Assembly: GCF_014132155.1 (NCBI RefSeq) | Contig: NZ_BLJQ01000004.1 | Coordinates: 1-64,000 of the forward strand | Direction: 5' to 3' | DNA length: 64,000 nucleotides | DNA from: Gluconobacter sp. Gdi | Lineage (GTDB): Bacteria > Pseudomonadota > Alphaproteobacteria > Acetobacterales > Acetobacteraceae | In this document: positions 1 to 8,127 of the stretch, in pieces | Layout of the letters: each line of letters begins with the position of its first letter | Position numbering within the stretch: position 1 is the first letter of the stretch | Notes under the pieces: model-generated | Databases searched by the model: none | Told to the model about the DNA's origin: nothing | Seen by the model: only the letters and a program-made list of their open reading frames with translations | Program-made: the position numbers and the translations under genes

Positions 1-38
1 CGGCCAAGCCCTCGAAGAAGGCCCCGCCGCGTCGGTGA
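1..38 (+). CDS. C-terminal tail of a truncated upstream gene (partial)
   Basis: Reading from base 3 there is an open frame to a TGA at 36-38 that encodes a Lys/Pro/Arg-rich tail ending AKPSKKAPPRR. Basic tails like this occur at the C-termini of nucleic-acid-binding enzymes such as topoisomerase I or RNase R, but nothing more can be seen inside the window, so the identity is unknown. The other two frames stay open further without any recognisable content, so even the frame is tentative. Confidence 0.35.
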   Translation, partial: AKPSKKAPPRR

Positions 39-60
39 ACGGGCTTATACGGCCACCACC

Positions 61-175
61 CAACACTGTCAAACAATCATCATACGATACTTATCCACAA
101 GAAAAATGACTGTAAATTAGGGAAAATGCGAGAAATCCACACTTTCCACCTTTTTAGCCTCCACAAAAAACTTTC
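61..175. promoter_or_regulatory. AT-rich stretch with a perfect DnaA box and related TCCAC motifs
   Basis: TTATCCACA at 91-99 matches the DnaA box consensus exactly. AAATCCACA at 133-141 differs by two bases. Two further TCCAC cores start at 145 and 160, all on the same strand, in a segment much richer in A and T than its surroundings. It lies downstream of the ymdB stop on the minus strand and after the partial gene at the left edge. Whether it binds DnaA is inference. Confidence 0.4.
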
Positions 176-212
176 ATTTTTTGCATTTTTCTTCTGAAAT
201 CTTCGTCCCGCG

Positions 213-1028
213 TTAGAAATCCGGCCAGTTCGACGCCAGATGCCCTCCCATCCTTAAAGGAGCGACGCGGACAGCCAGACCTGTGGCATCATTTGTCTCG
301 ACCATCAGACCGCAGACTGTCGCCTCGCCTTCTGCTGGCTGAGGGCGCTCCCCTGGGATTTTACGGATCAGCCGATGAAGGGACGCTTCCTTCCCCATGC
401 CAATGACACTGTCATAGTCACCGCACATACCGGCGTCCGTCTGATAGGCCGTGCCTTTGGGAAGAATACGATGGTCTGCCGTCGGCACATGCGTATGTGT
501 TCCAACAACAAGCGACACCCGCCCGTCGAAGAACTGACCAAAGCCCATCTTCTCACTGGTCGCTTCCGCGTGAATATCTACGACAATTGCATTCACGGTC
601 ACGCCAAGCCGATGACGGGACAGCAGTTCACCAACGACCCGAAAGGGATCATCCAGCGGGTCCATGAAAATTCGACCCATGACATTAACCACCAGAGCGC
701 GGCGACCACGCTCCAGATCTATAATGTAGCTCCCCTGCCCCGGCGTCCCTGCGGGATAGTTAATAGGTCGCACGATATTAGGCATCTGACTGATGTGGCT
801 CACCATATCACGTCTGTCCCAGGCATGGTTGCCCAACGTGATGACATCTACACCGGCAGAGAACAGGCTTCTCGCGATATCAGGGGAAAGGCCATAACCA
901 TGTGAAGCGTTCTCCGCATTCACGACAACCAGATCCAAAGAGAGCTTTTTACGCCACTCCGGCAAGTTGTCGGTTATTGCTTCACGTCCACTCCGACCTA
1001 CAACGTCGCCCAGAAACAGCAGTCTCAA
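213..1028 (-). CDS. ymdB: YmdB-family metallophosphoesterase
   Basis: 271 residues, the usual length for the YmdB/TIGR00282 phosphoesterase family, whose Bacillus member hydrolyses 2',3'-cyclic nucleotides. Metal-binding motifs are visible in order: GDVVG with D8, NAEN with E39/N40, GNHAWD with N67/H68, DIHAEATSEK near 150 and GTHTHVPTAD near 178. It starts with TTG at 1028, three bases after the ygfA stop, so the two genes are probably co-transcribed and translationally linked. The physiological substrate in this organism cannot be read from sequence. Confidence 0.9.
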   Translation of the reverse strand: MRLLFLGDVVGRSGREAITDNLPEWRKKLSLDLVVVNAENASHGYGLSPDIARSLFSAGVDVITLGNHAWDRRDMVSHISQMPNIVRPINYPAGTPGQGSYIIDLERGRRALVVNVMGRIFMDPLDDPFRVVGELLSRHRLGVTVNAIVVDIHAEATSEKMGFGQFFDGRVSLVVGTHTHVPTADHRILPKGTAYQTDAGMCGDYDSVIGMGKEASLHRLIRKIPGERPQPAEGEATVCGLMVETNDATGLAVRVAPLRMGGHLASNWPDF

Positions 1029-1031
1029 CAG

Positions 1032-1613
1032 TCAGCCTTCCAAATTATAAGGCCCCGTCTGAATCGTCTCTTTTTCAGTGACGACAACAGAAAGGGGAAT
1101 ATCGTACGGCCCAACGGGAATGCTTTTCATTTCCTGAAAGGCAAAACCGAAGCCAATTGCGGGCACATTCAGCTGCGCCAGAGTGCGGTCATAATAACCG
1201 CCCCCATAGCCCAAGCGAAAACCTTTCCGGTCAAACGCCAGGAAAGGAACAAGAACAAGATCAGGAACAAGGATGGGACCATCAGGATGAAACGTCCCAA
1301 AGCGACCTGCCAGCATGGGCGTCTCTTCGCTCCACCCCCGAAAAACGAGAGGCGTTCCTTTGGGCGTCGTCTCAGGCAGCGCAACGCGTCGCCCATCACC
1401 AGCCAGCCTGGAACACAAAGGTCGAAGATCGATTTCTCCCGGCAGGGGCCAAACTGCCGCTACGCTCGGAGCATCATAAGTCTGAACGGTTTTGAAAATC
1501 CGTTCCAGAAGGTCCGCTTCTGCATGCGCTTGCGCATTCCTGCGCTTCTCAGCCATGAGGTCGCGGAGTTCTTTTTTTTGCTGATCGATGGAAGAAATCT
1601 GTGGAGCCGCCAA
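1032..1613 (-). CDS. ygfA: 5-formyltetrahydrofolate cyclo-ligase
   Basis: 193 residues. The enzyme converts 5-formyl-THF to 5,10-methenyl-THF using ATP. The family signature GYGGGYYDRTL near residue 137 is intact, and so is the basic N-terminal helix (KELRDLMAEKRRNAQ). A TTG start at 1613 gives a normal-length N-terminus; internal ATGs would remove the substrate-binding helix. It lies directly downstream of 6S RNA, the arrangement found in many proteobacteria, and the 6S 3' end carries an AGGAGG about 20 bases before the start. Confidence 0.9.
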   Translation of the reverse strand: MAAPQISSIDQQKKELRDLMAEKRRNAQAHAEADLLERIFKTVQTYDAPSVAAVWPLPGEIDLRPLCSRLAGDGRRVALPETTPKGTPLVFRGWSEETPMLAGRFGTFHPDGPILVPDLVLVPFLAFDRKGFRLGYGGGYYDRTLAQLNVPAIGFGFAFQEMKSIPVGPYDIPLSVVVTEKETIQTGPYNLEG

Positions 1614-1627
1614 AGCCGTTGGTCTTT

Positions 1628-1785
1628 TCAGCCCTCCTAGACCTGCAAGTGCAGGTGGGCACCAGTTAACGTGACCAGGGTCACGACAGAGCCAGTTCCC
1701 GTAGGAATGCTTATCGGCCCGGGGGTTGATTTGCCTGACGCACCAGGCAGCTCCGAACTACATATTAGACACTGCGGAGAGATAT
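1628..1785 (-). ncRNA. ssrS: 6S RNA
   Basis: The gap between zapA and ygfA is the conserved home of 6S RNA, which sequesters the sigma-70 RNA polymerase holoenzyme by mimicking an open promoter. On the minus strand, CTCTCC at 1781-1776 pairs with GGAGGG at 1637-1632 to give the closing stem. The interior holds GC-rich arms on both sides of an unpaired central region (CCCCGGGCC side and the GTGACCCTGGTCAC hairpin). The exact ends are estimated from the closing stem. Identification rests on location and fold, not on a covariance search. Confidence 0.75.
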
Positions 1786-1803
1786 TCAACGGGAACCCGT
1801 CGA

Positions 1804-2148
1804 TTACCCGTCCTTTTCGAGTGTCTCAGCCAAACCCTCAACCTGCTGCGTCAAATGTGTGAGCCTCGCCTGGCGGGATTCCGCGATACGCAAGGCCGCT
1901 TTGGCTTCTTCAACAGTCGCCAGCATATCATCCGGAATCGGGCGGCGCTTCAGCTCGAAAATTTCGTCCGCCATCAAGAGCGCAGCCATCATAAGTGTCT
2001 TGGACTCGCTGGCGGCACCACCAAGGGTCCTCGCCCGCTGAAGCCAGCTCTCAACCTGCCGCGCCATGGAATAAAGATGGTGTTCTTCTCCATCCTGGCA
2101 GCCAACACTGTAAACATACCCGTTCAGACGAATGGAAACCTGCCCCAT
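1804..2148 (-). CDS. zapA: Cell division protein ZapA
   Basis: 114 residues, typical of ZapA, which binds FtsZ and cross-links protofilaments at the Z-ring. The N-terminal beta motif VSIRLNGYVYSVGCQDGEE is followed by the long dimerisation helix with ALLMADEIFELKR and a C-terminal coiled coil (about 72-110). It overlaps nothing and follows a small coiled-coil gene by three bases. Downstream is 6S RNA, as in other alphaproteobacteria. Confidence 0.92.
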   Translation of the reverse strand: MGQVSIRLNGYVYSVGCQDGEEHHLYSMARQVESWLQRARTLGGAASESKTLMMAALLMADEIFELKRRPIPDDMLATVEEAKAALRIAESRQARLTHLTQQVEGLAETLEKDG

Positions 2149-2151
2149 GGC

Positions 2152-2367
2152 TCATTCTCCCTTTCGTTCAAGAATTCCGCGGATACGCACACATAAAGCA
2201 TCAATGTTTGCGGCAATCTCTGGCAGGTCGGGAGCTGAACGCGCCTCGCGCTCACGCTCTTCCCGCATTCGGGCCTGCTGCTCCATCGCGGTGGCAATTC
2301 GCCCCACCGCTTCCTCAAGACGATCAATAGTCCTATCGTCCTGCAGAGATCCTGTCTGCTCGCTCAA
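2152..2367 (-). CDS. Small coiled-coil protein paired with ZapA
   Basis: 71 residues, highly charged and almost entirely helical, with heptads from residue 14 to 40 (RTIDRLEEAVGRIATAMEQQ) and again near the end. It starts with TTG at 2367, preceded by GGAAAGAG. It sits three bases upstream of zapA, the place where alphaproteobacteria often carry a short DUF4164-like coiled-coil gene. A role as a division accessory factor is inference from position only. Confidence 0.75.
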   Translation of the reverse strand: MSEQTGSLQDDRTIDRLEEAVGRIATAMEQQARMREEREREARSAPDLPEIAANIDALCVRIRGILERKGE

Positions 2368-2408
2368 AACGCGCTCTTTCCGTTCATGCCATCACTATGC
2401 CGAATACT

Positions 2409-2816
2409 ATGACCGACACATCTCATCCTAGACTACCTAATCAGGAAAGACCCGAACCCTTCATCAGGTCAAGCGCTGCAGCTTCTCTGATGCTGCCAGT
2501 TTTCAGTATTTCTTCTTACCCTGAAATGACCAGACTCAGAGCGCAGCACCCTCAGCCCTTTCTGGCGCTCTCCCCTGACGGCGCAGGTAACAGCTTCGGA
2601 ATTCCCTGGTGGCTGGATGTGGTGCAGGAGCAAAAAGCTTTTTCCATTCTGGATTGTGGCGCCTCCGCAGCTTTGGCGCGCATGGCACTCCTGGCCGGGA
2701 TTGGATGGGTTGTTTGCCAAGCGTCTCCGCAGCAAATGAGAGCCTTGAAGTCAGACAAACTCCATGAAACGAGGGTCCTGACGGCCCGCCCTTCCCCTAC
2801 CTCATGGCGACGCTAG
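2409..2816 (+). CDS. Conserved hypothetical protein
   Basis: About 135 residues from ATG 2409 (an in-frame ATG at 2397 is also possible). No catalytic motif was recognised. The middle reads FLALSPDGAGNSFGIPWW followed by SILDCGASAALARMALLAG. This resembles the DCGdAxGxAlaALRAG-type segment of short proteins found beside ThiE-like genes in Rhodospirillales. It lies 32 bases upstream of the ThiE-like gene on the same strand, so the two probably form an operon. Function unknown. Confidence 0.65.
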   Translation: MTDTSHPRLPNQERPEPFIRSSAAASLMLPVFSISSYPEMTRLRAQHPQPFLALSPDGAGNSFGIPWWLDVVQEQKAFSILDCGASAALARMALLAGIGWVVCQASPQQMRALKSDKLHETRVLTARPSPTSWRR

Positions 2817-2848
2817 CCCACCGCGCGTGAATCTGCGAAACTCTGCTC

Positions 2849-3427
2849 ATGATACCTTGCGATCTTTATCCCGTTCTGCCCGCCACATTCGAAACAGCCG
2901 CAATGCTTGATGCATTGCCGGGGCTACTCGCACGCCCCGAGGTCACTGCGCTGCGTTTTCCAGCCACCCACAGCCTCGACAAAAAGCAGCTTTCCAAATT
3001 CGTGAGTCTGCTTCACGAGAATGACGTCGCCCTGATGCTGGATGTGGCGGATGTAACGGTTTCTATCTCGCCAGATCTTTTAAAGGTGGCTGATGGTATC
3101 CACGCGCCGTCACCAGACAGCCTGCCTGCCCTGCGCAAAATAGCAGGAGAGAACATCCAGATTGGATGCTTCTGCCAAAGCCGGGACGAAGCGATGCAGG
3201 CTGGAGAAAGCGGCGCGGACTACATCGCCTTCCCTTCAGAACATGCAGACATGATTAAGTGGTGGACGTCCGTAATGGAACTTCCTGCTGTGGCCGAAAA
3301 CATTGTATCGGCCGAAGCTGCACGGACCGCCAGGGACTCTGCTACTGACTTCCTTGCCATCCCCCTGAAGCTGGATGGCAGCGATCAGGACTCAGTCACC
3401 AAGCTTTTAGGCGCGCTCAGCACCTGA
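2849..3427 (+). CDS. ThiE/TenI-like thiamine phosphate synthase family protein
   Basis: 192 residues with a TIM-barrel layout. The segment IGCFCQSRDEAMQAGESGADYIAFPS (about 110-135) corresponds to the S-H-x-E-A-x-x-G-A-D-Y region of ThiE, which joins hydroxymethylpyrimidine diphosphate to thiazole phosphate. The protein is diverged: the usual phosphate-binding GxSxH is replaced by GCFCQ and the C-terminus is irregular, so activity as a genuine thiamine phosphate synthase is uncertain. It pairs with the hypothetical gene just upstream. Confidence 0.7.
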   Translation: MIPCDLYPVLPATFETAAMLDALPGLLARPEVTALRFPATHSLDKKQLSKFVSLLHENDVALMLDVADVTVSISPDLLKVADGIHAPSPDSLPALRKIAGENIQIGCFCQSRDEAMQAGESGADYIAFPSEHADMIKWWTSVMELPAVAENIVSAEAARTARDSATDFLAIPLKLDGSDQDSVTKLLGALST

Positions 3428-3451
3428 GGAGGTAGCGCGCCCTTCTTTGAT

Positions 3452-4183
3452 TCAGTGAGAAACAGGAAGCAGCGCGTCCCGCATGAAATACAGAACACCA
3501 TTGGACTGCGGCAGCGAATGGCTCCACAGATGAGACACCTGCCCGGCGGGATTATTCAGGAAAATTTCGCCAGTCCGCGCATCGATATGGACGCTGATGA
3601 TATCTCCATACAGCGTCTTAAGACCGATACCCCGACCATGGTTTCTGGCGATGGCCTTGCGGATAGCTTTTTCGTCCCATTTTCCTGATGCGATTGTATA
3701 GCCCAGGATATGGGTTAACTGGCCCTTCATCGCAGGCGCCATCAGTCCACCCGGCCAGCGAGCCGAGAGTTTTTCCATGGCTTCATTAGGAATGGCAAAA
3801 ACCGTGTAAGGGCCGGGACCCGTGATCCAAGGCACCAGACCTACGTGCCGGATCGCAGCCGTATAATCGGCCAACTCTATTGACGCGGCGATATTTTCGT
3901 CCAGCGGGCGATCATCATACGACGGGGATGCAGGCCGGTGATAAGCGACCGGCGTGCTCGGCTCATTATTCTTGGGCGTTTCAAATGCATTGGCAACCGT
4001 GTCAGGCATATAAGACATGGATGTCTTTGCCTGGGTCTCGAAACTATCCTGATAATTATGCGACCAGTCCGTCCCATGACATCCTGCCAGAGCTAAACCC
4101 AGCAGGGCCACTGCGCCCGAACGAAGACCCGAGAACCGGGTCAAAGCGCCGGGGGCAGAGGAAAAACCGAATCGCACATGCAT
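3452..4183 (-). CDS. Fasciclin (FAS1) domain lipoprotein
   Basis: 243 residues. An N-terminal hydrophobic segment ends in LALAGC (Cys about 34), a lipobox. A low-complexity Pro/Ser linker follows. Then comes one FAS1 fold (about 95-240) with the H1-like block GPGPYTVFAIPNEAMEKL and the H2-like block LYFMRDALLP. FAS1 proteins act in adhesion or as envelope-anchored structural proteins. It is monocistronic and convergent with the ThiE-like gene 24 bases away. Confidence 0.85.
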   Translation of the reverse strand: MHVRFGFSSAPGALTRFSGLRSGAVALLGLALAGCHGTDWSHNYQDSFETQAKTSMSYMPDTVANAFETPKNNEPSTPVAYHRPASPSYDDRPLDENIAASIELADYTAAIRHVGLVPWITGPGPYTVFAIPNEAMEKLSARWPGGLMAPAMKGQLTHILGYTIASGKWDEKAIRKAIARNHGRGIGLKTLYGDIISVHIDARTGEIFLNNPAGQVSHLWSHSLPQSNGVLYFMRDALLPVSH

Positions 4184-4240
4184 GTCTGGTCACACCGTCT
4201 TAATAAAGAGGACGCAGAACCATAGACGAGGAAACCGGGT

Positions 4241-4663
4241 TCAGCACCCGTCCCCGCGCATGGTCCATCCCACGACGTGACCGCTTACCAGTTCAAACGT
4301 CGTCTGACAGCTTGTGTTGTAATAGGTCGCAGGGAAACCGCCACCCCAGCCGCCGCCGTAGCCACCATAGCCGGGTCCACCCCAGCCACCGCCCCAACCG
4401 CCGCCCCAGCCACCATAGCCGCCGCCCCAGCCGCCCCAACCCCAGCCGCCGCCACCGGAATACTGGGTCTGGTTGTCGATATAGGCGAGGAACGAGTGAC
4501 CTTCTGCCTGGTAGTCCTTCGTCGGGACGCCAAACTGGCGAATGACGTCCACTTCAGACTTCCCGACCATCGAATCGAGAACCTTGCGCTGCTGCAGGGT
4601 AGGAACCTCACAGGCGGAAAGAGCCAGAAGAGCGACGACGGAAAGCAGCTTTGCCTTTTTCAT
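4241..4663 (-). CDS. Lipoprotein with OmlA/BamE-like head and Gly-Trp-rich segment
   Basis: 140 residues from ATG 4663, chosen because it places the signal peptide MKKAKLLSVVALLALSAC with Cys18 as the lipid anchor. Residues 30-65 (MVGKSEVDVIRQFGVPTKDY) resemble the SmpA/OmlA fold. Residues about 70-109 are almost only Gly, Trp and Tyr. The tail contains a pair of cysteines (NTSCQTTF and RGDGC) that could form a disulfide. Outer-membrane location is inferred; function unknown. Confidence 0.8.
   Translation of the reverse strand: MKKAKLLSVVALLALSACEVPTLQQRKVLDSMVGKSEVDVIRQFGVPTKDYQAEGHSFLAYIDNQTQYSGGGGWGWGGWGGGYGGWGGGWGGGWGGPGYGGYGGGWGGGFPATYYNTSCQTTFELVSGHVVGWTMRGDGC
4337..4456. repeat. Degenerate GCCGCCCCAGCC tandem repeats inside a CDS
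   Basis: About 120 bp of imperfect 6-12 bp units encode the Gly/Trp-rich segment of the lipoprotein. Units such as GGTGGCTGGGGCGG recur on the coding strand. Such tracts are prone to slippage, and unit number may differ between strains. Confidence 0.7.
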
Positions 4664-4770
4664 TTTCTTTGTCCCCGGCTGTGTGACCAGCACAGATATG
4701 TTTCTTCGTGAGACGTTCTAGCCCGTTTGGAGATAGAAACGGATTAAAAGTCCTGCAAGTTTCAAAACGG

Positions 4771-5766
4771 CTATGCCAACCACAAAATGTCACGGATTGC
4801 AGGCGCACCCGTCGCGAGCATGACGAGGCGATCAAACCCCAGCGCAATACCAGAACATGATGGCATATCTGGCAATGCCGTCAAAAAAGCTTCATCAAGC
4901 GGCCAGTCCTGATCGGGCGAAATATCGAGTCTTCGTTGCCGATCCGTAGCGAAACGTTCGCGCTGCTCCACAGGGTCCGTCAATTCTTCGAACGCGTTCG
5001 CCAGCTCGATCCCACCAATATACAGTTCAAACCGCAAGGCTACCCTCGCGTCCGACGGATCTTTGCGGGCAAGAGCCGCCTGCTCTGCGGGCCAGTGTGT
5101 CAGGAAAGTGGGCCTTTCACGACCAATCACCGGCTCAACACGCTCCAGAAGTAGGCGAAAAAAGAGATCTTCCCAGGTCTCACCATTTCTGAGCACTGCG
5201 CCCGCCTGTGTCGCGAGAGCTTCTGCATTCCCAGCTGTCACTAGAAGGTCTGCACCTACATATCGTGCAAAAGCATCCTGCATTGTCAGACGTTCAAACG
5301 GCACAGACAGGGGGATTAGTCTTCCATCCCGATAGACCTGCTCCGGCAACAGAGCCCTGACGTAAGCCTCCGTCTCATCCATCAGGCTGGCAAGATCAGC
5401 TTCAGGCGCATACCATTCCAGCATCGTGAATTCCGGAACATGCGTGGAGCTACTTTCTCCATTGCGCCACACCCGGGCGAGCTGGAAGATCGGTAGCCCC
5501 GTGGCCGCTACAATTCGTTTCATCGCAAATTCGGGGCTGGTATGCAGGAACCGTGCTTCACGGCCTCCATCAGGCTGTTCCAGCTCTGTCCGGAAGCAGC
5601 GAAGATGCACTTCTTCCCCGGGGACTGGAACCGCGTAAGGCGTTTCCACATCCAGATAACCACGATCATCGAAAAATTTTCGCGTAGCCTGCACCATCGC
5701 AGCCCGGCGCCTGAGCAACGGCAGGCGTTCAGCAATCCGGTCATGATCGGATGAGGAATGGGTCAT
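4771..5766 (-). CDS. epmA: EF-P beta-lysylation protein EpmA (lysyl-tRNA synthetase-like)
   Basis: 331 residues from ATG 5766. A class II lysyl-tRNA synthetase catalytic core without the N-terminal anticodon-binding domain, the hallmark of EpmA/GenX/PoxA. Motif 2 is seen in FQLARVWRNGE, the substrate region in FTMLEWYAP, and motif 3 in GIALGFDRLVMLATG near the C-terminus. It ligates beta-lysine to a lysine of EF-P. It is divergent from epmB, 52 bases between starts, and efp lies 1.8 kb away, so the whole pathway is local. Confidence 0.93.
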   Translation of the reverse strand: MTHSSSDHDRIAERLPLLRRRAAMVQATRKFFDDRGYLDVETPYAVPVPGEEVHLRCFRTELEQPDGGREARFLHTSPEFAMKRIVAATGLPIFQLARVWRNGESSSTHVPEFTMLEWYAPEADLASLMDETEAYVRALLPEQVYRDGRLIPLSVPFERLTMQDAFARYVGADLLVTAGNAEALATQAGAVLRNGETWEDLFFRLLLERVEPVIGRERPTFLTHWPAEQAALARKDPSDARVALRFELYIGGIELANAFEELTDPVEQRERFATDRQRRLDISPDQDWPLDEAFLTALPDMPSCSGIALGFDRLVMLATGAPAIRDILWLA

Positions 5767-5818
5767 AAGGGAAGAGTTCCTGTTGCAACACACAGCCAGC
5801 CAGCGTTAGAGCCACCAC

Positions 5819-6868
5819 ATGCACGATATGGTCAAGACCACGAACAAGCGGCATGTGCTGCGCACACCATCTGATCTCATTCAGGCAGGTCTAGCTCCGG
5901 AAGCCGACAGAGCGACCCTTGATGCTGTCAGCGGCCACTTTGCGACAGCCATCCCACCTGCATTCCAAGCACTGATTGAAACCTCAGACGACCCTATCGG
6001 AAAGCAGGTCATCCCTGACATCCGGGAACTGACCACGCAGCCCTATGAAACCGTTGATCCGATTGGGGATGATGCACTGTCCCCCGTCAAAGGGATCGTA
6101 CATCGTTACGAAGATCGTGCGCTTCTGAAGCCCCTGTTGATCTGCCCGCTTTACTGCCGTTTCTGCTTCCGTCGGGAGCATGTTGGTCCCGATGGTGGCC
6201 TTCTGACAGATAAAGAGCTTGAAAATGCGCTGGACTGGGTTCGGGGTCATCCCGCCATCCGCGAAATCATCCTGACGGGTGGTGACCCTTTGATGCTGGC
6301 GCCGCGCCGACTGAAACATATCGTTCAGGCCCTCTCGGCAATTCCGCATATTGAGACCATCCGTATTCATTCCCGTGTTCCCGTAGCAGACCCGGCCCGC
6401 ATTACACCGGACCTGCTGGATGCCATGGAAACAGATCGCGCCATGTGGGTCGTTGCGCATATCAATCACGCACGGGAAATGACAGAAGACGCCCGCAAGG
6501 CAGTTCGCGCCATTCTTTCGCGCGCCATTCCGGTTCTGTCCCAGTCTGTTCTTTTAAGGGGGGTGAACGATACGGAAGCCTCTCTGGAGGCGCTTTTACG
6601 CGCGCTCGTGACGGCACGTATCAAGCCTTATTACCTGCATCACCTCGACGCTGCACCGGGAACCAGTCACTTTCAAGTTCCCGTTGAAGAAGGGCGTGCT
6701 TTGCTGGGCCGCCTTCGTGGACGCGTCACAGGCCTAGCATGGCCGACATATGTTCTCGACATTCCCCATGGCAAAGGGAAAGTCCCATTGGGGCCGGATT
6801 ACCTGTTGCCTGGCGAGAAGGGCAAAGTCCGTACACCTCAAGGAGAAATTGCGGATTTTGAAGGTTAG
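5819..6868 (+). CDS. epmB: L-lysine 2,3-aminomutase EpmB
   Basis: 349 residues. Radical SAM enzyme with the CX3CX2C cluster motif at C109, C113 and C116 (CPLYCRFCF), followed by GGDPL. It converts alpha-lysine to beta-lysine, the donor used by EpmA. The length fits EpmB rather than the longer clostridial KamA. Start at ATG 5819; an ATG at 5828 is an alternative. Divergent from epmA, probably sharing a promoter region of about 50 bp. Confidence 0.93.
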   Translation: MHDMVKTTNKRHVLRTPSDLIQAGLAPEADRATLDAVSGHFATAIPPAFQALIETSDDPIGKQVIPDIRELTTQPYETVDPIGDDALSPVKGIVHRYEDRALLKPLLICPLYCRFCFRREHVGPDGGLLTDKELENALDWVRGHPAIREIILTGGDPLMLAPRRLKHIVQALSAIPHIETIRIHSRVPVADPARITPDLLDAMETDRAMWVVAHINHAREMTEDARKAVRAILSRAIPVLSQSVLLRGVNDTEASLEALLRALVTARIKPYYLHHLDAAPGTSHFQVPVEEGRALLGRLRGRVTGLAWPTYVLDIPHGKGKVPLGPDYLLPGEKGKVRTPQGEIADFEG

Positions 6869-7027
6869 GGCCTATCGCTCAGGCCATCGAAATCCTGACC
6901 TGATTCAGCCTTCAACTCTCACCGCCTCAACTGCGGACAAGCTTGCTCAACACGATAGAGCATTGCCCAATGACGAACTTTGGAGCTGCTTACCCAAAGA
7001 ACTGGTACGCAGCCCCGAGCCCCAGCT

Positions 7028-7342
7028 TTATCCTTCTGTCTTCGGAAACAGATGCGTCGCATGTGTGACGGCGCCACCCGCACGGATAGCCGCTGCCACC
7101 AGAGCAATCTCTGAAAGTTGAGCGTCTGTTGCCCCTGCCTCACGCGCAGCCTTGGCATGAAGTTCGATACAATACGGGCACTGCGTGGTCAGCGCGACAG
7201 CAACCGCAGCGAGCTGCTTGGTCAGTGCGCTGACAGTTCCGTCTTCAAATGCAGCGCGATCAAACTGCCAGAAAGCGTCCATCCCCTTGCTGGCGTTCGC
7301 TTCGAGATGGGAAATACGGGAAAGATTTTTCATGTCGTACAT
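7028..7342 (-). CDS. AhpD/carboxymuconolactone decarboxylase-like protein
   Basis: About 104 residues from ATG 7342 (ATG 7333 or an upstream start at 7399 are alternatives). The AhpD-type redox motif CPYCIELHAKAAREAG is complete, with the CXXC pair and the following His, which suggests a peroxidase or disulfide-reductase role. It lies between epmB and efp but on the opposite strand, so it is unlikely to belong to the EF-P pathway. Confidence 0.87.
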   Translation of the reverse strand: MYDMKNLSRISHLEANASKGMDAFWQFDRAAFEDGTVSALTKQLAAVAVALTTQCPYCIELHAKAAREAGATDAQLSEIALVAAAIRAGGAVTHATHLFPKTEG

Positions 7343-7558
7343 GAGAGCAAGCCCCTGAGTTATCCGTCCCCGCCTGCACGACAGGGCCATTGCGAGCATG
7401 AACCCCTCTCACTTTTCCTCCAAGAGCGACATCCTTCACACTTTCCTGAGTTATTCGGCCTACTCAGGCCGCCTTGCGCCTTGCCGAAATCCCCTCCACG
7501 GCGCTAGAAGCCCACAAGACGTGATAAGAAACCCACTATTGCAGGGTCAGGACAACAC

Positions 7559-8125
7559 ATGAAGCAACAAGCCAACCTTATCCGCGCCGGTCAGGTCATC
7601 GAGCACGATGGCCGTCGCTGGACGGTTCTCAAGCAGCAGATCATCACCCCGGGTAAGGGTGGCGCGTTTATTCAGGTTGAAATGCGTGACCTGAAGACGG
7701 GCAACAAAACGAACGAGCGCTGGCGCACCGCAGACACCGTTGAGCGCCTGATCACGGAAGACAAGGACTTCACCTATTCCTACATGGACGGTGAGAACAT
7801 TGTTCTGATGGACCCGGAAACGTTCGAGCAGGTCATCCTGCCAACCGATATCCTGGGTGACCAGCTTCCGTTCCTGCAGGACAACATGGAACTGAGCGTC
7901 AAGCTTGTGGAAGGCGACGCCGTTGGCGTGACCCTGCCGCCGCATGTCACGCTCGAAATCACCGAAGCGGACCCGGTCGTGAAAGGCCAGACAGCCTCAT
8001 CGTCCTACAAGCCAGCCATGCTCGCCAATGGCGTGAAGACCATGGTTCCTCCTTTCATTGAAGCTGGCGAGCGCATCGTTGTCCGTACGGATGATGCGTC
8101 CTACGTCGAGCGCGCCAAGGACTGA
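7559..8125 (+). CDS. efp: Elongation factor P
   Basis: 188 residues, three beta-domains. EF-P rescues ribosomes stalled at proline runs. The loop that carries the modified lysine reads TPGKGGAF, so Lys33 is the probable beta-lysylation site, which matches the presence of epmA and epmB upstream. The C-terminal block ends RIVVRTDDASYVERAK as in the family. suhB follows two bases after the stop. Confidence 0.97.
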   Translation: MKQQANLIRAGQVIEHDGRRWTVLKQQIITPGKGGAFIQVEMRDLKTGNKTNERWRTADTVERLITEDKDFTYSYMDGENIVLMDPETFEQVILPTDILGDQLPFLQDNMELSVKLVEGDAVGVTLPPHVTLEITEADPVVKGQTASSSYKPAMLANGVKTMVPPFIEAGERIVVRTDDASYVERAKD

Positions 8126-8127
8126 TC

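Noticed and set aside
4337-4456. Short tandem repeats as a CRISPR array
   Set aside because: Units are 6-12 bp, in frame and coding for Gly/Trp; no spacers.
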